The notes: generated by a model from the letters alone, not told the origin. A stretch of DNA of 7,673 nt from Chitinophagaceae bacterium (GCA_026785745.1 JAJAZO010000408.1:1-7673), one strand, 5' to 3'; counted from the first letter of the stretch, positions 1-6,027 are shown. A program made the numbers and translations.

Positions 1-219
1 ATCAATCGTTGTGCCATCTACAAAATAGGTTTTGCCGTCTATACGAACAGCCAGGTGGCAGCCCTTACCCTCCATGTGAAACTGACATTCGCCGCAGGAT
101 GCCTCTGCTTTTTGTATTTTTTTAGTTGAATCAGGCTGATTAATCGTTAGCCCGGTGTTTTGTGCGCCGGCGTTCAGCATAAAAAAACTGCAAAATGCCA
201 GTATAAACAATGCCTTCAT
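1..219 (-). CDS. Small secreted Cys-motif protein, DUF6370-like (C-terminus beyond window)
   Basis: The reverse strand is open from an ATG at 219 to the window edge, giving the first 73 residues; the C-terminus is cut off. Residues 1-19 form a signal peptide (MKALFILAFCSFFMLNAGA, then Q20), so the product should be exported. The mature part carries CGECQFHMEGKGC (Cys42, Cys45, Cys54), followed by LAVRIDGKTYFVDGTTID. From memory this Cys motif plus 'AVRIDGKxYFVDGT' block matches small Bacteroidota proteins named DUF6370, about 100 residues long, of unknown function. The three cysteines suggest metal binding or a disulphide, which is inference. An exact TAnnTTTG element lies about 40 bases upstream. 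The gene is divergent from the cold-shock-domain gene. The reading frame is secure; the family name is less so. Confidence 0.75.
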   Translation of the reverse strand, partial: MKALFILAFCSFFMLNAGAQNTGLTINQPDSTKKIQKAEASCGECQFHMEGKGCHLAVRIDGKTYFVDGTTID

Positions 220-258
220 AAAATTTAATTAGAGGTGAACCGAATTTATTTGACATTC

Positions 259-266
259 CAAAAATA
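259..266 (-). promoter_or_regulatory. Candidate -7 element for the DUF6370-like gene
   Basis: The reverse strand reads TATTTTTG, an exact match to the Bacteroidota -7 consensus TAnnTTTG, 39 bases before the ATG at 219. No TTTG or TTG is visible at the usual -33 spacing, so only half of the promoter is supported, and chance matches are expected in A+T-rich DNA. Confidence 0.3.
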
Positions 267-444
267 GCCTTTTACTCCGAAAATAATTTAGTCGCCAATC
301 GAACCAGAATGAAAACAGGATGCATAGAGAAATAGCTTACCTTTAATTGAATTCTGGAAGACAATGGCACCTCTTCAACGGATTCAAATCCTCCTTATAC
401 TTTCAGATTCAACAATATATTCTACAACCAAACAGTAAACCACT

Positions 445-891
445 ATGGCGGAAACATGGAACAAAAAAGAACGGGAAAAGAAAAAGCAACAAAACAAAAA
501 AGAGAAAGCAGAGAGAAAACAGGAACGTAAAGAGAACTCAAAGGATGGAAAAAGCCTTGATGACATGCTTGCTTACCTGGATGAGAACGGAAACCTGTCT
601 TCGAAACCACCAGATCCAAGAAAAAAAATTGTAGTGAATGTGGAGGACATTGAAATAGGTGTGCCCAAACAACTACCGGTAAACCCTGAAGATCTTATCC
701 GCAAGGGGGTTGTTACTTTTTTTAATAATGAGAAAGGATACGGATTTATAAAAGATATAGAAACACAGGAAAGTGTTTTTGTACATATCAATTCATTGTC
801 AGAAGAAGTAAAAGAACATACGAAAGTTACATTTGAAGTAGAAATGGGCCCCAAAGGTGCCAATGCAGTGAACGTAAATGTTGTTAAGTAA
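445..891 (+). CDS. Cold-shock-domain RNA-binding protein with charged N-terminal tail
   Basis: A 148-residue protein. Residues 86-148 are a cold-shock domain: RKGVVTFFNNEKGYGFI holds RNP1 (KGYGFI, 97-102) and VFVHI (111-115) is RNP2, the surface that stacks on single-stranded RNA or DNA. The usual Trp of 'KWFN' is replaced (TFFN, 91-94). Residues 1-36 are very polar: 12 Lys, 3 Arg, 7 Glu and 1 Asp, likely helical or disordered. Residues 37-85 form a linker with SLDDMLAYLDENGNL. Free-standing cold-shock proteins are about 70 residues, so half of this one is extension; such tailed forms are common in Bacteroidota. A likely role is RNA chaperone or translation regulator. The ATG at 445 is chosen because it begins the charged tail; no Shine-Dalgarno is visible. 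An overlapping frame at 347-634 is a shadow. The gene is convergent with the lipoprotein gene, 20 bases away. Confidence 0.9.
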   Translation: MAETWNKKEREKKKQQNKKEKAERKQERKENSKDGKSLDDMLAYLDENGNLSSKPPDPRKKIVVNVEDIEIGVPKQLPVNPEDLIRKGVVTFFNNEKGYGFIKDIETQESVFVHINSLSEEVKEHTKVTFEVEMGPKGANAVNVNVVK

Positions 892-911
892 AACTGAACC
901 AGGAGGCTTAC

Positions 912-1376
912 TCATTTCAAGGTGATCTGTCTCCAATGATAGCCTTTTTCTTTCTGCGATTCATCCTGCCAGCCCTCGAATACAACTGCCTTGCCATTCT
1001 GCATTACCACATAATAATAATCTCCTGCCCCGGCATACCAGCCGCCGCAGGCTGCAATGGCACTGTCAGGAATTTCATAGGTTTTGTACTCTGTTCTCGC
1101 AATATCCCCACAGCCATTAATTCTTTTTATTTTTGTTTCCTTACCATCTGCGGATAGCAGCACATCAAAATGCGGTATGCTGAGACTATCCTCTCCTAAT
1201 TCTTTACAAATCAATTTTACATTACTTGCAGAAACCGCAGGTTTATTAACGACTGCTTTAGTAGTATCAGTCGGGTCTGTTGCTTCTTTAGCTTTGTCCG
1301 ACTTGTTGCCACAGCCAGCAAAAAAAGCTGTCAAAAAAAGCATTGTCAAAAAATTTATAGTTGTTTTTTGTTTCAT
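912..1376 (-). CDS. Lipoprotein of unknown function
   Basis: A 154-residue protein starting at the ATG at 1376; the frame extends two codons further to a TTG, but the ATG gives a normal lipoprotein leader beginning MKQKTTINF. A hydrophobic stretch ends in FFAGC with the lipid-accepting Cys at residue 22, followed by a Thr/Lys/Asp-rich tether (about 23-45). The mature domain includes LICKELGEDSL, INGCGDIART and AACGGWYAGAGDYYYVV, then NGKAVVFEGWQDESQKEKGYHW near the end; Cys57, Cys89 and Cys110 may form disulphides. I do not recognise a named family; the 'NGK-VF-GWQDE' ending resembles other uncharacterised Bacteroidota lipoproteins. It should be anchored to the outer or inner membrane facing the periplasm. 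It lies 51 bases downstream of the DUF1415 gene on the same strand, so they may share a transcript. Confidence 0.82.
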   Translation of the reverse strand: MKQKTTINFLTMLFLTAFFAGCGNKSDKAKEATDPTDTTKAVVNKPAVSASNVKLICKELGEDSLSIPHFDVLLSADGKETKIKRINGCGDIARTEYKTYEIPDSAIAACGGWYAGAGDYYYVVMQNGKAVVFEGWQDESQKEKGYHWRQITLK

Positions 1377-1427
1377 ACACAAATTATTAATGAATAATGA
1401 TTAAGTAAAGAATGAATTGCTCCTTCT

Positions 1428-1988
1428 TTACTTATTAATATCAGATGTCAAACAGGTGTCTCTTAGCATCTTCATATAAAAAAGCCCTTTTCCCCTTGCA
1501 AAATCAATGTTGCATTCAGGAATATTTTCTGGGTTATTGTAATGTTTCAATGCCTTGTCTATACTTTCCTCCCGCAAAAGGTGCAACATCGGGTAAGGAG
1601 ATCTGTTGGTATAGTTAGCCGCATCATCATCAGTTGAGTCAGCAAATCTATACAAAGGATGAAAACTTGCAACCTGGTAAATCCCTTCGTATCCTTCTTT
1701 TTTTAATAATTTTTCCGCAAGTGATACCAGGTTAAGGTATTCATCGAACTGCTGAAATGAACCAGAGAAAATCAGGAAACTGGTTTCTATATTGGTGTCA
1801 TCATCAAGACGGGCAACTTCCTGCATAAAAGAAGCGAGGCAGGCATTTAAAACCGGACTTGTTTCTACCTGGTAATGTACTTTTTGCTGTTTTACTACAT
1901 TGGCAGCAAAGGGGCAAAAGTTACAGCCCAGCACCACATCATTGATCCATTTTTTTGTTTGTTCAATTATTAGACCGGAGGTAAGCAT
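1428..1988 (-). CDS. DUF1415 family protein
   Basis: A 186-residue cytoplasmic protein with no signal peptide or membrane segment. Its hallmarks match the DUF1415 family: VLGCNFCPFA (19-28, Cys22 and Cys25), YQVASFHPLYRFA (104-116) and ANYTNRSPYPMLHLLRE (124-140). Length agrees with the family (about 180-200 residues). The biochemical function of DUF1415 is not known to me; the paired cysteines and the invariant Asn/Arg/His/Glu residues of the third block suggest a catalytic or metal site, as inference only. The start is the ATG at 1988, followed by a helix (IIEQTKKWINDVV) typical of the family N-terminus. The gene sits downstream of the decayed AlkD-like gene and its apparent terminator, so it probably has its own promoter; TATATTTT on the reverse strand at 2013-2020 is a loose -7 match. 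The lipoprotein gene follows on the same strand. Confidence 0.9.
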   Translation of the reverse strand: MLTSGLIIEQTKKWINDVVLGCNFCPFAANVVKQQKVHYQVETSPVLNACLASFMQEVARLDDDTNIETSFLIFSGSFQQFDEYLNLVSLAEKLLKKEGYEGIYQVASFHPLYRFADSTDDDAANYTNRSPYPMLHLLREESIDKALKHYNNPENIPECNIDFARGKGLFYMKMLRDTCLTSDINK

Positions 1989-2028
1989 TTCAGTTGTGTA
2001 AATTAAATCATTAAAATATATTTCTGTG

Positions 2029-2051
2029 AAAAAATACAGTTGCTCTGTATT
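2029..2051 (-). terminator. Hairpin plus T-run after the AlkD-like relic
   Basis: On the reverse strand a 7-bp stem (AATACAG with CTGTATT, at 2045-2051 and 2033-2039) encloses the 5-base loop AGCAA and runs into four further T residues. The stop codon of the relic's last frame (2050-2052) touches the stem. Shape and position fit an intrinsic terminator, but the stem is A+T-rich and therefore weak. It also separates the relic from the DUF1415 gene. Confidence 0.42.
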
Positions 2052-2254
2052 AACATTGCGGATTGACCGTTCTTCTCATACCCATGTAATGTTCTTTTTG
2101 CTTCTTATCAAATTTCTCACTGGAGTAACGTAATAAAGTGCGGGGCATCGTCGCTGCCAGCCCTCACTTCATGAATGGGGGTTTCCAGCAACATTTCAAT
2201 TTGCTTAATGGGCATCCTGTTAAATTCAATTGCCAGGGCAAATAGTTGACCCAT
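2050..2254 (-). pseudogene. Relic of an AlkD-like DNA alkylation repair gene (5' truncated, centre deleted, frameshifted)
   Basis: Two reverse-strand frames meet here. From 2254 one frame reads MGQLFALAIEFNRMPIKQ, continuing to IEMLLETPIHEVRAG (ending at 2156), then runs through 12 unrelated codons to a TGA near 2119. From 2157 a different frame reads AATMPRTLLRYSSEKF, then DKKQKEHYMGMRR, ending at TAA 2052-2050. From memory, the first piece matches an internal segment of AlkD-like HEAT-repeat glycosylases ('MPLKEIEKLLESPIHEVRAGA') and the second their C-terminus ('ATMPRTMLRYAIEKF'). Intact members are about 220-240 residues, so well over 100 central residues are missing, and the join is out of frame. 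The part before MGQLF is also missing: a TAG lies directly before the ATG. AlkD-type enzymes remove alkylated bases from DNA; this copy cannot. A functional short peptide cannot be excluded but looks unlikely. Confidence 0.72.
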
Positions 2255-2434
2255 CTATTGTTTTGCTGTGACAGTAGCAGGCACAAAAGTTCCTTTTATC
2301 GAATTTGATTTTTTCTGTGCAGTTTTTTTGTCATTTACTTTCTTTAGTTGTTGCAAAAAATTATACAGCAAACTTACTTATACCAGTTTATTAGCAAGTG
2401 AAGAAACTCGTTACTACAAAAAATGTATAACAAA
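2255..2434. other. Unassigned 180-base segment between relic and hypothetical gene
   Basis: I find no convincing gene here. The reverse strand is open for 40 codons (2377 to 2258, stop TAG 2257-2255), including LQQLKKVNDKKTAQKKSNS and IKGTFVPATVTAKQ, but it has no ATG; the only plausible start is TTG at 2371. The same frame continues after the TAG into the AlkD-like relic, yet this sequence does not resemble the N-terminus of that family. It may be debris from the rearrangement that truncated the relic, or a very small gene. A forward-strand frame at 2268-2462 overlaps the neighbouring gene and has no protein-like features. Confidence 0.35.
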
Positions 2435-2905
2435 CTATAAAGCCTGTATTTCTCTTTGGTAGTCGTATTGCAGATCCTCATGAAGACCATTTAAAGCTTT
2501 ATTTATCTTTTTTAATTGGTTCAGATAAATATTGGATAGTACGGGGTTGCTGGTAATGGGCACATTCAACTCTTTCATGCTGGTACAAAAATAAATGAGT
2601 ACCTCTATTTCTACCTGTGCTAAACCGCTGTACCGGGTGTATTTATTAGCGGTGCGAAGTATTTTTCGTAAAGTCTTTTTTACAAAATAAACATTACTTT
2701 TATTTATGTCGGCAAATTGCAAAGCCATTTCAGCTTTTACACTTTCAATATAGCCGGGAGTATCGTGGGCTTCAAAAAGGAGGTAGGTCAGCAATTCTTT
2801 ATTCTCCTTCTTAAACCGGGCCAGCCGTAAGCAAAGTTCTGACAGTTTTGAAGGAGAAAGATTTACTAATTCCTGCTTTAATTCGTTGATAGTTGCTGCT
2901 TTCAT
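2435..2905 (-). CDS. Conserved-looking hypothetical protein, helical, cytoplasmic
   Basis: A 156-residue protein from ATG 2905 to TAG 2437-2435. No signal peptide, transmembrane segment or catalytic motif is visible. It appears almost wholly alpha-helical and Lys/Leu-rich: ELKQELVNLSPSKLSELCLRL near the N-terminus, KKENKELLTYLLFEAHD at about 32-48, a basic helix FVKKTLRKILRTANKYTRYSG at about 74-94, and a C-terminal NGLHEDLQYDYQREI. The pattern resembles unnamed proteins I associate with Chitinophagaceae, but I cannot place it in a named family. A compact helical fold that binds protein or nucleic acid is possible; this is inference. It is divergent from the helicase gene with 122 bases between the starts, and a loose -7 match (TATTTTAG) lies 28 bases upstream. 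Confidence 0.8.
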   Translation of the reverse strand: MKAATINELKQELVNLSPSKLSELCLRLARFKKENKELLTYLLFEAHDTPGYIESVKAEMALQFADINKSNVYFVKKTLRKILRTANKYTRYSGLAQVEIEVLIYFCTSMKELNVPITSNPVLSNIYLNQLKKINKALNGLHEDLQYDYQREIQAL

Positions 2906-2933
2906 ACGTTACCTTATAACTTGTTTCAGTTTG

Positions 2934-2941
2934 CTAAAATA
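2934..2941 (-). promoter_or_regulatory. Candidate -7 element for the hypothetical gene
   Basis: The reverse strand reads TATTTTAG, seven of eight positions... strictly TAnnTT plus AG, so six of six fixed positions are not all met (the third T of TTTG is A). It lies 28 bases before the ATG at 2905, a normal distance. No clear -33 TTTG is seen, so support is weak. Confidence 0.2.
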
Positions 2942-3027
2942 CACCTGCGACGAATAAGAAGAAAAACTAAAAGCTACCAACATTACCGGCATTTTTTTAT
3001 TCCTTGCTTCCTTGCTATTTTCACCGC

Positions 3028-4869
3028 ATGCACCCACAATTGCAAACATTATTACAATGCATCAACCTGGAAGAAAAAGAACAGGCACAGCGATATAGTT
3101 TAGACCAGCAGCATACTTTAAAACAATTAAAGGCCGAAGGACTGGCATTGCATCCCATCATCGTTACCAGGAGGAGCTTTGGCTATGCCGATTATCCTGA
3201 AATCAGTTTTAAACTCAGTTTTCCACCGGAAGCCAATATGTTTAAAGACGGCGCCGCCATTGAATGCTTTATGGCTGGTGAAGAACCTGTAAAAGGTGTG
3301 CTGATGAGTTTGGATGGCAAAAATGGTGAGTTCCGGTTATTTGCACCCGACTTTCCTGATTGGATAGAAGATAATGGCGTTGGTATCAAGTTAGCTCCTG
3401 ATACAAGAACTACCAGCATTATGAAAAAAGTGCTGAATGAACTGGAAACTAACAAGCCGTTATTCAGGCTATTTGAACAATTGCATGATGAAGCAATAAA
3501 ATCAACAGCCCCGTCCTACGGCAAGTACAGCAATACAATTTCTTCCATTAACTTTCGTAACAACCTGTTAAATGAAAGTCAGCAGCAAGCAGTGGCTGCA
3601 ATTGCAGAAAATGAAAACATTACTATTGTACATGGACCACCGGGTACAGGAAAAACAACAACATTAATTGAAGCCATATTTCAATTAATTAAAGCTGGTG
3701 AAAAAATATTGGTATCGGCACCCAGCAATACGGCAGTAGATAATATTTCTAAAGGGCTGATTCAACAGGGCATAAAATTGCTGAGAGTTGGTAACACCAG
3801 CAAAGTAGATGAAACTATTTTTGCCCATACCCCGGAAGGCAAGCTGGCCAACAGCAAACAACAAAAAGAAATCAAGCAATTAAAAATAAGGGCAGAAGAG
3901 TTTCGCAAAATGGCTTTGAAATACAAACGCAGTTTTGGTAAGGCAGAAAGAGAGCAGCGAAATCTTTTGTTTAAAGAAGTAAAAAACATCCGGACTGAAA
4001 TAAAAAAACTGCAAGCCTACAACGAAGAAAAACTGTTTGAAGAAGCTGATGTGATTGCCGGCACCCCAATCGGGTTATATGATGCGCATATTAATCGCCT
4101 TACCTTTCAAACATTGGTGATTGATGAGGCCGGTCAGTGCATTGAACCGTTGGCCTGGTGTATTTTTCCATTAGCCAATAAGATTGTACTGGCTGGTGAC
4201 CATTGGCAACTACCTCCCACTGTGCTAAGCCACGAAGCAGCACGGTTAGGTTTCAACCGTTCTATATTAGAAGCTGCTATTGAGACAGTGCCTGCTGTTT
4301 TTCTTCTCAATACACAGTACAGGATGAGAGAAGTGATTGCCGGTTTCAGTAGTAATTATTTTTACAACAGTCTTTTGCTAACTGCCGCACACCTGGGTAA
4401 TAGCAGCACACATATCACTTTTATTGATACAGCAGGCTCGGGCTACAATGAAGAACGGGGTCCCGACGGCACCAGTTTGCAAAACGAAGGTGAATTACGT
4501 ATCGTTCAAAAATTGATGGAAACAGAAATGCTTAACCCTGTCACATCAGCACTCATTTCTCCATACGCCGGGCAGGTGGCTGCAGCCAGAGAAATGTTGC
4601 CAAAGCAACTTCGTATCAGCACTATTGACAGTTTCCAGGGACAGGAAAAAGAAACCATCATTGTGTCACTGGTGCGCAGCAATGATGATGGTGATATTGG
4701 TTTCTTAAAAGATTACCGTCGCATGAATGTTGCTATTACCCGTGCCAAAGAACAGCTATTTGTAATTGGCGACAGTGCCACCATTGGTGCAGATTCTTTT
4801 TACAATACTTTCTTAACCTATATTGAAAAGCAAGGTACTTACAGAACGGTATGGGAATTTGACATGTAA
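3028..4869 (+). CDS. Superfamily 1B helicase, Upf1/IGHMBP2-like
   Basis: A 613-residue ATP-driven DNA/RNA helicase of the Upf1/IGHMBP2 type. All core motifs are present: Walker A GPPGTGKT (203-210), motif Ia SAPSNTAVDN (230-239), DEAG Walker B (366-369), motif III LAGDHWQLPP (388-397), QYRM (430-433), STIDSFQGQE (531-540) and NVAITRAKEQLFVIGD (567-582). Residues 1-180 fit the beta-barrel region that precedes the first RecA domain; residues about 265-345 are Lys/Glu-rich and likely a coiled-coil stalk between motifs Ia and II, as in the family. Length fits bacterial members (about 600-650). The ATG at 3028 is preferred over an in-frame TTG at 3004, which would add only eight residues (LLPCYFHR). 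No protein partner domain, nuclease or zinc finger is fused. The SET gene follows after 40 bases, suggesting co-transcription. Substrate, DNA or RNA, cannot be told from sequence. Confidence 0.95.
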   Translation: MHPQLQTLLQCINLEEKEQAQRYSLDQQHTLKQLKAEGLALHPIIVTRRSFGYADYPEISFKLSFPPEANMFKDGAAIECFMAGEEPVKGVLMSLDGKNGEFRLFAPDFPDWIEDNGVGIKLAPDTRTTSIMKKVLNELETNKPLFRLFEQLHDEAIKSTAPSYGKYSNTISSINFRNNLLNESQQQAVAAIAENENITIVHGPPGTGKTTTLIEAIFQLIKAGEKILVSAPSNTAVDNISKGLIQQGIKLLRVGNTSKVDETIFAHTPEGKLANSKQQKEIKQLKIRAEEFRKMALKYKRSFGKAEREQRNLLFKEVKNIRTEIKKLQAYNEEKLFEEADVIAGTPIGLYDAHINRLTFQTLVIDEAGQCIEPLAWCIFPLANKIVLAGDHWQLPPTVLSHEAARLGFNRSILEAAIETVPAVFLLNTQYRMREVIAGFSSNYFYNSLLLTAAHLGNSSTHITFIDTAGSGYNEERGPDGTSLQNEGELRIVQKLMETEMLNPVTSALISPYAGQVAAAREMLPKQLRISTIDSFQGQEKETIIVSLVRSNDDGDIGFLKDYRRMNVAITRAKEQLFVIGDSATIGADSFYNTFLTYIEKQGTYRTVWEFDM

Positions 4870-4909
4870 AAAATAAAATATTTTAACCAGTTTTATTATA
4901 AATAGCATT

Positions 4910-5329
4910 ATGCAAAAAGCAAAACTTCTCCGGCAATTACGGGATCAGACATATATCAGTCTTAAGGGTTCCCCAGTGCATGGCATTGGCGTATTTGCCA
5001 TACAACCAATTCCTAAAGGCTGCAGGGATATGTTTTCAAAAGGACCCGGAGAATGGATAAAGATTCCCATTACAGAAGTAGAAACATTACCGGAACATTC
5101 CCGGTCGTTAATAGAAACCTATTGTCTTTTTGATGAAGAGAATTATTTTGTACCCGGTTCTGGCTTTAAAATAATTGACCCGGTTATTTATCTTAATCAC
5201 TCTTCCAAACCGAATATTATTTCAATCAATGATGGAGAAGAATTTGAAGCGTTGGTTGATATTGCAGCCGGAGAAGAACTGCTTGTTAATTACGGACACC
5301 TGGTAGACGGTATGGAATCGTATGATTAA
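4910..5329 (+). CDS. SET-domain protein (putative protein-lysine methyltransferase)
   Basis: A 139-residue protein that is essentially one SET domain. Visible motifs are HGIGVFA (24-30, the GxG strand that binds S-adenosylmethionine), YLNHSSKPNI (94-103, the NHS-x2-PN signature) and GEELLVNYG (121-129, equivalent to the GEEL-x2-DY motif with the active-site Tyr128; Asn replaces the usual Asp). The central insert is short, and no pre-SET, post-SET or zinc-binding cysteine cluster exists, as is normal for bacterial stand-alone SET proteins. The expected reaction is lysine methylation on a protein, target unknown. The start is the ATG at 4910; the upstream bases are A+T-rich with no Shine-Dalgarno. 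It lies 40 bases after the helicase gene on the same strand and no terminator-like hairpin with a T-run is seen between them, so they likely form a two-gene unit. Its stop codon is 17 bases from that of the convergent acetyltransferase gene. Confidence 0.9.
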   Translation: MQKAKLLRQLRDQTYISLKGSPVHGIGVFAIQPIPKGCRDMFSKGPGEWIKIPITEVETLPEHSRSLIETYCLFDEENYFVPGSGFKIIDPVIYLNHSSKPNIISINDGEEFEALVDIAAGEELLVNYGHLVDGMESYD

Positions 5330-5346
5330 TCAGCTGAAAAAAATCT

Positions 5347-5907
5347 TTATCCTTTTATCTCTTTCCGAAGTTGTAGCCATTGTTCTTTTGTAATAGCATA
5401 CACATAATCCAGTTTGGCAGCTTCGCCATAGTAAGCCGTTTCTTTCTCCCCTGTTTTTATGGCTCCCAATTTTTCAATGGAAACCTGTGACCGTTTATTT
5501 ACGGCTCCGATATAAAATATAACATTACCAACATGCTGAAACGCATGGTCAAGCATTAGTTTTTTCAGTGCATAATTATGTCCTTTTCCCCAATGGCTGC
5601 GTACAAAAAAAGTATAGCCAATTGCAATGGTTCCCTTTTCTGCATTGTAATCGCTGTACCGGGAGCTTCCGATTATTTCACCCGTTACTGCATCTTTAAC
5701 CAAGAATGCCCCTACGGATTCCATAGCCCCTTTAAAATAATTGGTAAATGCGTCCTTTTGATACCTGTTCTTATTGGGATGCTGTTCCCAAATCAATGGG
5801 TCGGAGGCGGCTGAATATAATCCTTCAAAGTCCGGTTCCCTCAACGGTTGTGCTATCACCAGGCTATTTTGTAAAATGGATTGGAAATTAATAGCTGTGC
5901 CTGTCAT
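5347..5907 (-). CDS. GNAT family N-acetyltransferase (RimJ/RimL-like)
   Basis: A 186-residue cytoplasmic acetyltransferase that uses acetyl-CoA. The N-terminal strand LREPDFEGLYSAASDPLIWEQ (22-42) is typical of the RimJ/RimL-like subgroup. Motif A is FFVRSHWGKGHNYALKKLML (100-119), in which R103-x3-G107-x-G109 approximates the pyrophosphate-binding R/Q-x-x-G-x-G/A loop. NKRSQVSIEKLGAIKTG (137-153) is the conserved motif-B region that ends many GNAT folds ('N..S....EKLGF'). GEIIGSSRYSDYN (76-88) is the central strand. Substrate is unknown; this subgroup acts on protein N-termini, antibiotics or small amines. The ATG at 5907 gives a normal length, and an exact TAnnTTTG element stands 31 bases upstream. 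The gene is a single unit, convergent with the SET gene and divergent from the large secreted protein gene. Confidence 0.9.
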   Translation of the reverse strand: MTGTAINFQSILQNSLVIAQPLREPDFEGLYSAASDPLIWEQHPNKNRYQKDAFTNYFKGAMESVGAFLVKDAVTGEIIGSSRYSDYNAEKGTIAIGYTFFVRSHWGKGHNYALKKLMLDHAFQHVGNVIFYIGAVNKRSQVSIEKLGAIKTGEKETAYYGEAAKLDYVYAITKEQWLQLRKEIKG

Positions 5908-5938
5908 ATTAAGATTTATTATAAAAAGAGGCTGTTTA

Positions 5939-5946
5939 CAAATCTA
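5939..5946 (-). promoter_or_regulatory. Candidate -7 element for the acetyltransferase gene
   Basis: The reverse strand reads TAGATTTG, an exact match to TAnnTTTG, 31 bases before the ATG at 5907. At the expected distance upstream (19-base spacer) is TTTT in place of TTTG, a near match to the -33 element. This is the best supported promoter in the window. Confidence 0.45.
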
Positions 5947-6027
5947 ATAATGATATATCTGTCGTAAAATAAAATTATGCTTTCGCACAACGCAAAAGAG
6001 AAATTACCCGATACAATAATGATGTTT

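Noticed and set aside
347..634. A 95-codon forward frame overlapping the start of the cold-shock-domain gene
   Set aside because: It overlaps a clear gene in another frame, and its Lys/Asn-rich composition is the shadow of that gene's Lys codons.
892..911. Possible terminator between the convergent cold-shock and lipoprotein genes
   Set aside because: Only a 5-bp match (TTAAG-type ends) with a long loop and no T-run.
2268..2462. A 64-codon forward frame across the spacer into the hypothetical gene
   Set aside because: It overlaps the 3' end of a better supported reverse-strand gene and has a low-complexity Phe/Cys-rich translation without known motifs.
3004..3027. An upstream TTG start for the helicase
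   Set aside because: It adds only eight residues that look unlike the family, while an ATG at 3028 begins a typical N-terminus.
4874..4885. The 12-base palindrome TAAAATATTTTA after the helicase stop codon
   Set aside because: It is pure A+T with no loop or T-run and is likely chance in A+T-rich DNA; it gives no support for a terminator or operator.
5323..5332. The palindrome TGATTAATCA across the SET gene stop codon
   Set aside because: It has no loop, is short and A+T-rich, and lacks a proper terminator stem between the convergent genes.
5980..5998. Imperfect inverted repeat CTTTCGC / GCAAAAG between the acetyltransferase and secreted protein genes
   Set aside because: Seven bases with one mismatch and a 5-base spacer; on the reverse strand it precedes T-rich DNA but no gene ends there. 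It could be an operator but nothing else supports this.
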